Shown: positions 16,293 to 24,409 of the stretch, piece after piece
Layout: the number at the start of each line of letters is the position of its first letter
Position numbering within the stretch: position 1 is the stretch's first letter
Origin: a virus
DNA: 64,000 bases
Reading direction: 5' to 3' (one strand)
IMG/VR virus record: IMGVR_UViG_3300030001_000223
Location: 56,846 to 120,845 of that record
Made by a program: the position numbers and the translations under genes
The notes under the pieces: generated by a model
Database searches by the model: none
Told to the model about the DNA's origin: nothing
What the model saw: only the letters and a program-made list of their open reading frames with translations

Positions 16293-18029
16293 ATGTCTCA
16301 AAAGATACAGGTTAAAAGAGGTGTAAAAGCTAATTTACCCGTTCTAAGTGTAGGAGAACCTGCTTTTACTACTGATACAAATGAAATTTTTGTAGGTAAT
16401 GGTACGACAAATATAGGATTGGCAAAAACAGATACAGCTACAACAACATCAAATGGATTAATGAGTAATTTAGATAAAACTACAATAACTAATCTTCCAA
16501 ATATTACAAAAGGTGCAACTATAAACTCTGTACAAGAGGGTAATACTTCAACAGCTAATGGAGACTATTCTCATGCAGAAGGTTTTGGTAATATAGCTAG
16601 TAGTAATTACTCACATGTTGAAGGTCTTTATAATCTAGCATGTAATGGTACTTCTCATAAAATAACAGCATTTAATGATTTAAATAAAACTATAACATTG
16701 GATAATACAACAGGATTAGTGGTAGGCTCTATGTTGTATATTAAAATTACTGATGTCCTTACCTTATCAGGCATACGTGTAACAGCAATTAGTGGTCTAG
16801 TAGTAACCTTAAACACTACTGCAACAATAAATTCTAATTGGTTATTTGTTGTTGAAAACAATAACCAATATCCAACTCATGCAGAAGGTAATAATACAAT
16901 AGCAAATGGAATATCATCTCATGCAGAAGGTAATAAAGCTAGAGCTGTAAACAATTACTCACATGCAGAAGGTGATACTACATTAGCTGGTGGAGTATCA
17001 TCTCACTCAGAAGGTTATGTAACACGAGCCATTGGAACTAATTCTCATGCAGAAGGGAATACTACACAAGCTAATAGTAACCAAGCGCATGCAGAAGGTT
17101 CTAACACAGTGGCTAGTGGAATTAATTCTCATGCAGAAGGTGATACTACTACAGCTAGTGGTACTAGTTCACATGCAGAAGGTTTATCTACAACAGCCAA
17201 ATATTTACAGCATGTTATGGGACAGTTTAATTCAAGTTCTGCTACAACAGATACAGCCTATTTATCAACAGGAGAAGCCTTCATAATAGGAAATGGAACA
17301 AGTTCGTCAACTCTAGGTAATGCTTTTAAAGTAATGTTTGATGGTAAAACCTATGCAGATGGTGCATATGCTTCTACTGGTGCGGATTATGCAGAATACT
17401 TTGAGTGGAGTGATGAAAATTCTAATAATGAGGATAGGGTAGGGTTTTTTGTTACATTGGATGGAGAGCATATTAGAAAAGCTAATTCTACTGATGATTA
17501 TATTTTAGGAATTGTATCATCTACTCCATCGGTTATTGGTGATAACTATGAAGCGTGGAAAGATAAATACGTAACTGATGTGTTTGGAAGAATACAATAC
17601 CATGACGTAACTGTTCCTGCAATTTACATAACTAAACATCATGACGATGCATATGAAAATAAAATTATTGAAGAAGTATCAGATGGTGAAGGTAATATTA
17701 TAACTCCATATTCAACAGAGTCAATTTTAGTAAAAGAAGCATATGATGAACAAGTGATTGAACAAGACGAAAGAATAGAAGTACAACCTATTTACAACGC
17801 AAAGTGGGATTCTTCACAAGAATATATTACAAGAGAACGAAGACAAGAATGGTCACCAATTGGTATGATGGGTAAATTATTGGTTAGAGATGATGGTACT
17901 TGTGAAGTAAATGGATATTGTAAATCAAATGATGAAGGTATTGCTACTAAATCTGATTCATCTGATTTAACAAAATATAAGGTTATGAAAAGAGTTAATG
18001 ATAATATTATTTTAATATTAGTTAAATAA
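16293..18029 (+). CDS. Fibre with SHAEG repeats and C-terminal IMC autoprotease/chaperone domain
   Basis: A 578-residue protein. N-terminus QKIQVKRGVKANLPVL...GEPAFTTDT matches the previous gene. Residues about 90-305 carry ten copies of a five-residue core (SHAEG and variants SHVEG, THAEG, SHSEG, AHAEG) spaced about 14 residues apart except for one large insert, as in trimeric beta-roll heads. From about 365 (GADYAEYFEWSDEN...EDRVGFFVTLDGEHIRKA) it matches Peptidase_G2, the intramolecular chaperone that self-cleaves after fibre trimerisation. The WSPIGMMGKLLVRDDGTCEVNGYC tail region fits the family (quoted in parts: WSPIGMMG, VRDDGTC). Length is normal. Confidence 0.88.
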   Translation: MSQKIQVKRGVKANLPVLSVGEPAFTTDTNEIFVGNGTTNIGLAKTDTATTTSNGLMSNLDKTTITNLPNITKGATINSVQEGNTSTANGDYSHAEGFGNIASSNYSHVEGLYNLACNGTSHKITAFNDLNKTITLDNTTGLVVGSMLYIKITDVLTLSGIRVTAISGLVVTLNTTATINSNWLFVVENNNQYPTHAEGNNTIANGISSHAEGNKARAVNNYSHAEGDTTLAGGVSSHSEGYVTRAIGTNSHAEGNTTQANSNQAHAEGSNTVASGINSHAEGDTTTASGTSSHAEGLSTTAKYLQHVMGQFNSSSATTDTAYLSTGEAFIIGNGTSSSTLGNAFKVMFDGKTYADGAYASTGADYAEYFEWSDENSNNEDRVGFFVTLDGEHIRKANSTDDYILGIVSSTPSVIGDNYEAWKDKYVTDVFGRIQYHDVTVPAIYITKHHDDAYENKIIEEVSDGEGNIITPYSTESILVKEAYDEQVIEQDERIEVQPIYNAKWDSSQEYITRERRQEWSPIGMMGKLLVRDDGTCEVNGYCKSNDEGIATKSDSSDLTKYKVMKRVNDNIILILVK

Positions 18030-18031
18030 AG

Positions 18032-18136
18032 GGAAATAGAAATTATAATACAAATATCGAAAGTAGAACAGATGAAAAGTATACATACGGGAATTTAGAT
18101 TCCAATAACATTCCACAGTATACAGTAATGTCATAA
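18032..18136 (+). pseudogene. Start-less coding remnant
   Basis: A 34-codon open frame with coding-like composition (ends NNIPQYTVMS) follows the IMC fibre gene in another frame. It has no ATG, GTG or TTG, though AAAGGGA precedes it. A copy of the dyad and a terminator follow as after a true gene. Most likely the tail of a lost fibre gene. Confidence 0.35.
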
Positions 18137-18169
18137 ATTAGTTAATAAAATAAATTAAAACAATACAAA

Positions 18170-18201
18170 AGGTTTGATTATTAATTTAATCGAGCCTTTT
18201 T
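18170..18201 (+). terminator. Rho-independent terminator
   Basis: AGGTTTGATTA pairs with TAATCGAGCCT through 11 positions, with two G-U pairs, around a 6-nt loop, then TTTT. Separates the IMC fibre from the LamG fibre. Confidence 0.85.
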
Positions 18202-18237
18202 AGTTAAATTAATAATTAGAAAGGAGAGATTAAATTA

Positions 18238-20400
18238 ATGAATCAAATACTAAAAACAGTTAATCAAGTTAATGACACAATTGATTCAAGTGGTTTTTTA
18301 GATTTAAAAACATATTTGAATTCAATTCAAGGTTCATCAATAAAAAAATGGGATAATACAAAATCATATACAAAAGATGAAATAGTAATATATAATGATT
18401 TATTTTATCAAAGCGTAGTAGCCAATTCTACATTAGGAACATTTATAATTTCAGAATGGAAATCAATTGGAGGAAGTGGTTCAAGTTTTGAGGTAGTATC
18501 GTCTCTTCCTAGCAGTAATATAGATTCAAGTAAAATATACATTTTAGGAGATTTTTCATTAAATTATTATGATAGTTCATGGCATAAATTAGGTAATAAC
18601 CAAATCTCAATTGGAATAATAGCACCGATAGATACAACAAAATTATTTTTAGACATAACCGATAAAACAAAACCTGTTTTAAAATGGTTTGACTCTACAA
18701 CTACAAGTTGGATGAATGTTAGCAGTACGCAAATTCAAAGTGACTGGACACAAACTGACAATACTAAAACAGATTATGTTAAAAATAAGCCTACTAATCT
18801 TTTAACTGCTAATAATATTAAACAAGGAACAAATGTCTCATTAACTACTAGTGGAAATGATGTAACCATTAATGTAAATGGTGGTAATGCAACAAGTATA
18901 AATGGTATAAATGTAAATGATTCTAATAGAACTAATGGAACGGGGATATTTTATAATAGTTCTACAGGAAAGTACGAGAATGCGACGGTTAATATTACAG
19001 GGATAGTGGGCAGTTCACAAATAACTACTATATCAGATACAATAATTCCAAGTGGTACTGAAGTGGTTTTTAATCATCCAATAAGTACAAATATAATTCC
19101 AAGTATAGAAGAACAAATTGCTGGTTCAAGTGTAACAGATACTCATGTAGATTTTAGTGATGCTAGCAAATATAGTTTACAAGACAGTGGAAAAATATTA
19201 GTTGGAAATAACAAAGCACAATTAGATATTTATACTAAATTGTTAATGCATATGGATGATTCTAGTTTTACTGATGTTTGTGGACATATTGTAACTAACA
19301 ATGGAGTGGTTTTAAGTAACAGTATGGGATACTTTAATGGAAATGGATATTTTAATATTCCAACTAATACAAATTTTGATTTAAATAATAATAATTTTGA
19401 AATTAGATTTAAAATGAATATTCCAACAATTATATCATCTGCTGTAATTTTATCTAGAGGTGGATGGGGCTTTGCAACCCCTAATAAAATAGGTTGGAGT
19501 ATAAGAATTGCTTCTAGTACTTTAGAATTTTTAGCAATACAAACTGATGGTTCTTCTACTGGTGTTTTATTTTCAGTTAATTATACTCAAAAGATAAATA
19601 CTACGGTATATATTTCTATAATTAGAGTTGGTAACATCATGAGATTTTTTGAAAATGGTGTGCAAATAGGAAGCGATATTGCATTTTCAATTAATATACC
19701 TTCAACAACAAGTTATGGTATAAATATAGGTGCAGATTTATTAGGAGTAGGAAAATTTACTGGTTATATAGGTGAATTACAAATAATAAAAGGGTTATCT
19801 TTACATACATCAAATTATAGTAATTATAATCAAGTATTATCATCTCCATATATAACAATAAACACTCCAACATATTTAAAAACAACAGGAACATCTAATT
19901 ACAGTTTAACAACAATAGATACAATAACATCATTAACAATACCAGTAACTTTACCAAGTGCTAATACAACTTGTAAGATTTTAACTTCATTTGATAATGG
20001 CGTAAATTGGTTATATAGGTCTAGTGGGGCATGGTATAAATATACAGGTGATTTAACGGTTGCATGGACAAGTAGTAATTTGAATACTGATTTGCAGACA
20101 TATTTTGCTAATATAAGTTTGACAACTTTAACTAGTGAGTTGAGTAGTTTAGGTATAGTGCCTATTAGCTTAGATTTTGCCTTCCAACTTTTGACTGCTT
20201 CACTTTCAGAAACACCTTCAGTAAGTGCAATTACTATGATTTATGTAAATAAAGCACATAATGAATTTGCAAGTTATGGAAATTATTCAAGTTCAAATGT
20301 TGAATTTGGAGTAAAAAGAGTATCAAATAGTCAATTAGCTATAAAGAATTTACAAAGTACATCAAAAACTATTAAGGTTAATGTTGTTACATCAGTATAA
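18238..20400 (+). CDS. Fibre protein with LamG/concanavalin-like domain
   Basis: A 720-residue protein. Residues about 35-75 (KKWDNTKSYTKDEIVIYND...FYQS) look like a CBM5/12-type module. A shaft repeat follows (SDWTQTDNTKTDYVKNKP). Residues about 335-530 have the LamG/ConA-like pattern: LLMHMDDSSFTDVCGH, GYFNGNGYFNIP, FEIRFKMN, then FTGYIGELQIIKG. The end is a beta-rich section with WLYRSSGAWYKYTG. Likely carbohydrate receptor binding. Behind AGAAAGGAGAG, after a terminator. Confidence 0.82.
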   Translation: MNQILKTVNQVNDTIDSSGFLDLKTYLNSIQGSSIKKWDNTKSYTKDEIVIYNDLFYQSVVANSTLGTFIISEWKSIGGSGSSFEVVSSLPSSNIDSSKIYILGDFSLNYYDSSWHKLGNNQISIGIIAPIDTTKLFLDITDKTKPVLKWFDSTTTSWMNVSSTQIQSDWTQTDNTKTDYVKNKPTNLLTANNIKQGTNVSLTTSGNDVTINVNGGNATSINGINVNDSNRTNGTGIFYNSSTGKYENATVNITGIVGSSQITTISDTIIPSGTEVVFNHPISTNIIPSIEEQIAGSSVTDTHVDFSDASKYSLQDSGKILVGNNKAQLDIYTKLLMHMDDSSFTDVCGHIVTNNGVVLSNSMGYFNGNGYFNIPTNTNFDLNNNNFEIRFKMNIPTIISSAVILSRGGWGFATPNKIGWSIRIASSTLEFLAIQTDGSSTGVLFSVNYTQKINTTVYISIIRVGNIMRFFENGVQIGSDIAFSINIPSTTSYGINIGADLLGVGKFTGYIGELQIIKGLSLHTSNYSNYNQVLSSPYITINTPTYLKTTGTSNYSLTTIDTITSLTIPVTLPSANTTCKILTSFDNGVNWLYRSSGAWYKYTGDLTVAWTSSNLNTDLQTYFANISLTTLTSELSSLGIVPISLDFAFQLLTASLSETPSVSAITMIYVNKAHNEFASYGNYSSSNVEFGVKRVSNSQLAIKNLQSTSKTIKVNVVTSV

Positions 20401-20431
20401 AATAAATTAATAAAGATAGGAAGTGATAAAT

Positions 20432-20833
20432 TTGGTTGGATATGTATATTTTTCAGGAAGTTTAATTATTAATGGAAAAATAGATATTGTTGATTATATA
20501 GAAATTGATGATAATATCAAAAAAATAGTTGGTAGAGCAAGTGATAATAGTCCAGAACAGATTTGTTTTGATGGAGGAAGCGATTATATCATTCTTCAAA
20601 CTGATTCAATTTCAAAAAATATTGGTGATAATATTGTTCTTAATAATTTAATAGATTGTAGAGATTACTTTTTGAAAGGTGCTAATTATTGGTATCAAGA
20701 ACAAATTAAAACATCAAATGAAACTATTAATAATTTAAAAAGTATGAATGATATTTATGGTTCTACTTTAGATTATTTAATGTTCAATGTGCTACCTAGT
20801 TTAGTTGCTACTGAATCAAGTAGTAGCTCTTAA
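20432..20833 (+). CDS. Small tail-module protein
   Basis: A 133-residue protein. The best start is TTG at 20432, 10 bases after AGGA; an earlier in-frame GTG (20423) is almost on top of the ribosome-binding site. The C-terminus is Ser-rich (ATESSSSS). There are acidic and aromatic stretches but no known domain. It follows a fibre gene and precedes a 62-residue gene, an order seen where fibre-associated small proteins end a tail operon; role is a guess. Confidence 0.6.
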   Translation: MVGYVYFSGSLIINGKIDIVDYIEIDDNIKKIVGRASDNSPEQICFDGGSDYIILQTDSISKNIGDNIVLNNLIDCRDYFLKGANYWYQEQIKTSNETINNLKSMNDIYGSTLDYLMFNVLPSLVATESSSSS

Positions 20834-20881
20834 ATATAAAAACTATTCAATAGTAATTAAATAATAGAAGGAGGAAAGGAG

Positions 20882-21070
20882 ATGGATAATCATATGGCAA
20901 CATTTATAGCATTACAAATTATGAAAGCTTATGACACAAATGGATTAGTAGCTGGACAAGCCAAATACAGAGGATATTTTATAACTACTAAATTATATTT
21001 AGGTTGTAAGTCAGATTGCGATACTATCCTAACTACAGATGGATATAGTCAAGTTATCGTAACTGTATAA
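20882..21070 (+). CDS. Small tail-module protein, last gene of the operon
   Basis: A 62-residue protein behind AAGGAGGAAAGGAG. Two in-frame ATGs (20882 and 20894) are both well placed after overlapping Shine-Dalgarno sequences. Sequence MATFIALQIMKAYD... with a Tyr-rich middle and no membrane span. I do not recognise the family. A terminator lies 107 bases later. Confidence 0.6.
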   Translation: MDNHMATFIALQIMKAYDTNGLVAGQAKYRGYFITTKLYLGCKSDCDTILTTDGYSQVIVTV

Positions 21071-21176
21071 CAAATTAATAAAACTAACATTTTATGGTAA
21101 TATTGTATTTGAATAATGGAGTATTATCGAGTAAATGGAAGTAAAACAGAGTTTAAAAAATTGAATAAATTGATAA

Positions 21177-21210
21177 AAAGACTTAGAGATTAATTTCTTT
21201 AGGTCTTTTT
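21177..21210 (+). terminator. Terminator at the end of the tail module
   Basis: AAGACTTAGAG pairs imperfectly with TTCTTTAGGTCTT and runs into TTTT. Shares the TAGGTCTTTTT arm of other terminators here. The gap 21071-21176 shows no gene. Confidence 0.75.
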
Positions 21211-21230
21211 GTTATAACTATACTCTACGA

Positions 21231-21409
21231 GGTTTTCAGCTAAAGCTGATTTATTATTTCAAATCAAATTTGTTAGGTTCATATTGAACTTTGCAAAAGG
21301 TAACTGAAAAGTTATCTTAATTTATCCTTTCGAGGAGAATTAGGATTACGCCAATCCAGTTCTCTTTTGGAGAGTTTATTTACCTTATCGGCGTTTGGTA
21401 ATTACTCTT
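21231..21409 (+). ncRNA. Multi-hairpin structured RNA with kissing loops
   Basis: The gap 21211-21444 holds no gene but a series of hairpins: TCAGCT/AGCTGA (21236-21249); AGGTTCA/TGAACTT (21275-21291); GGTAACT-GAAA-AGTTATC (21299-21316); TCCT-TTCG-AGGA (21325-21336); a two-part stem GAGAA + GGATT with AATCC + TTCTC around loop ACGCC (21335-21364); and AGAG + TTACC with GGTAA + CTCT around a loop holding GGCGT (21371-21408). ACGCC and GGCGT are exact complements. GAAA and TTCG are favoured RNA tetraloops. The block lies between a terminator and the ribosome-binding site of the gene at 21445. It may be a cis leader or an independent small RNA. Confidence 0.65.
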
Positions 21410-21444
21410 AATAAATTAAAAATAACAGAAAGGAAGGATGATTT

Positions 21445-22347
21445 ATGGCAGGAGAATATACTGCAAAGATTAGAGATTATGTCAACATAATGAAAAGCAA
21501 TGGATTAATCACAGAAGATGGAGAACTTATAACTCCAAATATTAAAAACTTAGAAAATATAGCAATGGACTTTATTAAAATGGAGGAACAAGGTAAGGAA
21601 AAGAAGTTAGATATATTACAAATGAAAGAAGATCAAACTGAATTTCAACAATATTTATTAGGTTGTTATGGAAGTTTTTATTTCAATTTTTATAAAAGAT
21701 TCGGAACTATTGAAGGTCAGTTTTTATTTAGATTTATATATTTAGCAACCTTTATGAATTATGATAATCTATTGTCTAATGGAGTAAGATTAATAAAAGA
21801 AGAAGATTTGATGGAAATATTATTGCTAGGTAAAACAGAGTTTTATAAAACTAAGAAATATTTAATAGAAAATGATTTTATATCTATACAAGAAAATAAA
21901 ACCATATTAGTTAATGATAGATATTGTAAAAAAGGAAAAATAAATAAAACTAAATCAATTGAGGTGGTAAGAATGTTCAATAATGCAATTCAAGAATTAT
22001 ACATGAAATCAACACCAAAAGAACATAAGAAATTAGCTTTATTAATTGATATATTGCCATGTATAAACCTAAAATTTAATGTCATTTGCAAGAATCCAAC
22101 TTGTGAATATGAAGAAAATATTCAGCCTTATACAATGCCAGAATTATGTAGTAAATTAGGCTATGATAAAACTCACGCAAGTAGGCTGAAGAAGGACTTG
22201 TTTAAATTAAAAGTAAATAATGAAATGGTTATTGGAATATTTGAAAAAGAAAATGGGAAAGCAATATATGTAAATCCATCTGTATATTATAAAGGTGGTA
22301 AATTTGAAGATATTAAAAACTTACAATCAATGTTTAAGATTAAGTAA
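21445..22347 (+). CDS. Winged-helix protein, RepL-like or phage regulator
   Basis: A 300-residue cytoplasmic protein behind GAAAGGAAGGATG. Residues about 95-150 (RFIYLATFMNYDN... LLLGKTEFYKTKKYLIENDFI) look like a winged-helix DNA-binding domain. Residues about 230-260 (YTMPELCSKLGYDKTHASRLKKDL) look like a second HTH. The end (KAIYVNPSVYYKGG) resembles the C-terminal NPxxxxKG of RepL-type plasmid replication proteins and related phage regulators. The structured leader upstream and hairpin-rich DNA downstream are consistent with control of replication or late transcription. Which of the two is not decided by sequence. Confidence 0.6.
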   Translation: MAGEYTAKIRDYVNIMKSNGLITEDGELITPNIKNLENIAMDFIKMEEQGKEKKLDILQMKEDQTEFQQYLLGCYGSFYFNFYKRFGTIEGQFLFRFIYLATFMNYDNLLSNGVRLIKEEDLMEILLLGKTEFYKTKKYLIENDFISIQENKTILVNDRYCKKGKINKTKSIEVVRMFNNAIQELYMKSTPKEHKKLALLIDILPCINLKFNVICKNPTCEYEENIQPYTMPELCSKLGYDKTHASRLKKDLFKLKVNNEMVIGIFEKENGKAIYVNPSVYYKGGKFEDIKNLQSMFKIK

Positions 22348-22351
22348 AATA

Positions 22352-22479
22352 CCAAGAATATACATAAGTCTGAAAAGGGTTGATATCACTAGCTTATGTG
22401 AATATTGTAATTCATATAATGGCTAAAAATTAATATAAATAGTTCACAAAATGGCTAATTAATAAATATATGTTCTTGG
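22352..22479 (+). other. Hairpin-rich region with AATGGCTAA direct repeats
   Basis: The 324-base gap 22348-22671 contains no gene. CCAAGAA (22352-22358) pairs with TTCTTGG (22473-22479), enclosing ACATAAG/CTTATGT (22362-22399) and two copies of AATGGCTAA (22418, 22450). TGTAATAAATTACA is a further palindrome (from 22482). Adjacency to a RepL-like gene makes an origin or a replication-control RNA possible, but there are too few repeats to call iterons. Confidence 0.4.
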
Positions 22480-22671
22480 AATGTAATAAATTACAAAAAT
22501 AGAGCAATAAAATATCTATACGATACTTATTACCCTATTTCACAAGTTTAACAAATTAATATAATAAAAGAAGTTGATTAATTAAATGAAAAATTAAACA
22601 ATCTTTATTACTATTTTAGTTTAACATAAATTAATGTGATTGTAAATAGGTTCTTAGAAATAAATTAATGT

Positions 22672-22923
22672 TTATTTGTTGTCAATTTTCTTTTCTATAC
22701 TGTCAAGCTTATTTTGAATATCTAGCAATAAGAAAAATAATATCATAGCAACTGCAACTATTTGGAATAGCATCATAGTATCGAAAGACATTTTGTGTAA
22801 TGCCCAATATAATACGTTTGAACCTAAGAATGTAAAAGCTGATAATATGATTCCCAATATAGTAAAATTATTAATAAAAAATTTAGTGAACCAATTTACT
22901 TTAGTGTTTTCTTTTATTTCCAT
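22672..22923 (-). CDS. Small two-span membrane protein, possible holin
   Basis: An 83-residue protein with two hydrophobic stretches (about 17-37 and 48-67) and a charged C-terminal tail (DIQNKLDSIEKKIDNK). It is the only - strand gene inside the + strand arm. The ATG follows AAAGGAGATTTTATATT, with a TATAAT box some 60 bases upstream. Size and topology fit a holin, though no lysin is next to it. Confidence 0.55.
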   Translation of the reverse strand: MEIKENTKVNWFTKFFINNFTILGIILSAFTFLGSNVLYWALHKMSFDTMMLFQIVAVAMILFFLLLDIQNKLDSIEKKIDNK

Positions 22924-23054
22924 AATATAAAATCTCCTTTATTAGTTTTGGTTTTGTTGTTTTATATTATAACCAATTATATGGAAATTATACTTTTTAC
23001 TTTTAAACTGAAATTGTTCACTAATACCGTTTGATTGTAAATTTGGATATAAAC

Positions 23055-23094
23055 AAAGAGTAAAAGAATTTCGTGGGTAATTCTCCTACTCTTT
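23055..23094. other. Hairpin in the divergent intergenic region
   Basis: The 543-base region 22924-23466 between divergent genes holds no convincing gene. AAAGAGTA (23055-23062) pairs with TACTCTTT (23087-23094), continued by AGAATT/AATTCT around the loop TCGTGGGT. It lacks a T-run in both directions. A regulatory RNA or protein-binding site is possible. Confidence 0.4.
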
Positions 23095-23279
23095 ACTTTG
23101 TTAAATTAAAATGCCATTATGTGCAATTTAGCATTAAATATTTATTATATCATAAGTTAGGTAAAAAGTAAACACAACAGAAAATTTTTATAAACAGATA
23201 GAATTATATAAGTGAGTAATTACTTTATAAATTTAAAAGTTGAATTTAAATTTTGCTTAGATTTGATGTATATATTTCT

Positions 23280-23347
23280 CTCGTCGGTTCTCGTTGTAGT
23301 TCGTCGGTTTAAATACGAACGATGGAGAACGATATGGTGCGAACGAG
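23280..23347. repeat. GC-richer interrupted palindrome upstream of a recombinase
   Basis: Nested inverted repeats share one axis: CTCG (23280) with CGAG (23344-23347), GTTCTC (23287-23292) with GAGAAC (23325-23330), and GTTCGT (23299-23304) with ACGAAC (23315-23320). CGTCGGTT occurs twice on the left. This is much richer in G and C than any neighbouring DNA. It lies about 120 bases before a tyrosine recombinase, so it is a candidate crossover or resolution site. An open frame crossing it (23212-23394) is probably chance. Confidence 0.5.
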
Positions 23348-23402
23348 TGCAATGGAATTACTACTACACTTTGGGTTATGGAAAAGTTGGTTAAATAATC
23401 TG

Positions 23403-23420
23403 ACATAAGTAATATTATGT
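23403..23420 (+). promoter_or_regulatory. Operator-like palindrome and promoter of recombinase 1
   Basis: ACATAA-GTAATA-TTATGT is a perfect inverted repeat. A TATAAT box in GATATAATATTC follows about 20 bases later, 15-20 bases before the ribosome-binding site. The palindrome overlaps the -35 region, as a repressor site would. Confidence 0.45.
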
Positions 23421-23466
23421 GATATTTCTAAATTATATGATATAATATTCATATGAGGTGATTTTA

Positions 23467-24294
23467 TTGAACACTATAAAACAATTTCAGGAGTTTTTAT
23501 TAGAAAAAGACAAAAGTTCTAAAACAATTGAAGCCTATGTCAGAGATATTCAGCAATTTTATAAATATTTAAGAACTAATAATATTAAAGAAATTCATAA
23601 TGATACTTTAAAAAGCTACAAGAACTATTTATTACATGAAAGATTTCTTACTGCTACTACTGTCAATAGAAAATTAGTTGCATTACATCAATATTTATCT
23701 TTTAATGAAATTTCAGCTACAACTAATATCGTAAAAATACAATCTCAAAATTTTTTAGAGAATGTACTCGATAAATCTGAAGTTGATAAAATGGTTGATA
23801 TAGCTAAACGTAAAAATGATTTAAGAGCTATTGCATTATTTAAAACATTATCCAATACTGGAATGAGAATATCTGAAGCACTTTCCTTGACAATTAATGA
23901 TATACATAAAGATTCAGTAGAAATAGTTGGTAAGGGAAATAAAAGGAGAATGGTGTTTATTCCAAAATCATTAAATAAGATTTGGTTACAATATTGTAGA
24001 AATGGCAGATATCATACTAAGTTAGATTATTTATTTGTCACTCAAAAAGGTAAAATGACAAGAGAAACGGCAGATAAAATAGTTAAAAAGTATGGTAATT
24101 TATGCAATATACCGATAGAAAAATGCCATTGCCACAGTTTTCGTCATATGTACTGTAAGCGTCTAGGTGATAACCCCAATATAACAATTGATATTATAGC
24201 TGATTTAGCTGGACATCAAGATATTTCTGTTACAAGAAGATATTTGAGAAAGAGTAAAAGTGAATTACTTAGTATTATAGAAGATTTAGATTAG
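23467..24294 (+). CDS. Tyrosine recombinase 1 (XerC/D-like)
   Basis: A 275-residue site-specific recombinase. The SAM-like N-terminal domain (about 1-85) is followed by the catalytic domain with R134 (TGMRISEAL), K156 (GKGNKRR), H213 and R216 (HSFRH), H240 (GHQDIS) and Y249 (TRRYL), the full active site. The best start is TTG at 23467, seven bases after GAGGTGA; the longer frame from GTG at 23458 overlaps that sequence. It lies beside a palindromic element at 23280-23347 that could be its target. Integration or multimer resolution cannot be separated here. Confidence 0.92.
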   Translation: MNTIKQFQEFLLEKDKSSKTIEAYVRDIQQFYKYLRTNNIKEIHNDTLKSYKNYLLHERFLTATTVNRKLVALHQYLSFNEISATTNIVKIQSQNFLENVLDKSEVDKMVDIAKRKNDLRAIALFKTLSNTGMRISEALSLTINDIHKDSVEIVGKGNKRRMVFIPKSLNKIWLQYCRNGRYHTKLDYLFVTQKGKMTRETADKIVKKYGNLCNIPIEKCHCHSFRHMYCKRLGDNPNITIDIIADLAGHQDISVTRRYLRKSKSELLSIIEDLD

Positions 24295-24322
24295 ATTTAA
24301 AATTAAATATAGAATTACATTT

Positions 24323-24352
24323 GAGTTTGTATAAATTGTACAAGCTCTTTTT
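24323..24352 (+). terminator. Rho-independent terminator after recombinase 1
   Basis: GAGTTTGTA pairs with TACAAGCTC (one G-U) around a 7-nt loop and runs into TTTTT. Confidence 0.8.
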
Positions 24353-24409
24353 GTTGCGTGAAAATATAGAAATTAAATATGAAAGATATGAAAGGAATTG
24401 ATAAATATT

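Noticed and set aside
16550-17215. Regularly spaced near-identical units resembling a CRISPR array
   Set aside because: They encode the SHAEG repeats in frame within a long fibre gene; the spacers are coding and the repeats are too short.
23212-23394. A 60-codon + strand frame crossing the GC-rich palindrome
   Set aside because: No ribosome-binding site, odd composition caused by the palindrome, and it ends shortly before the recombinase promoter.
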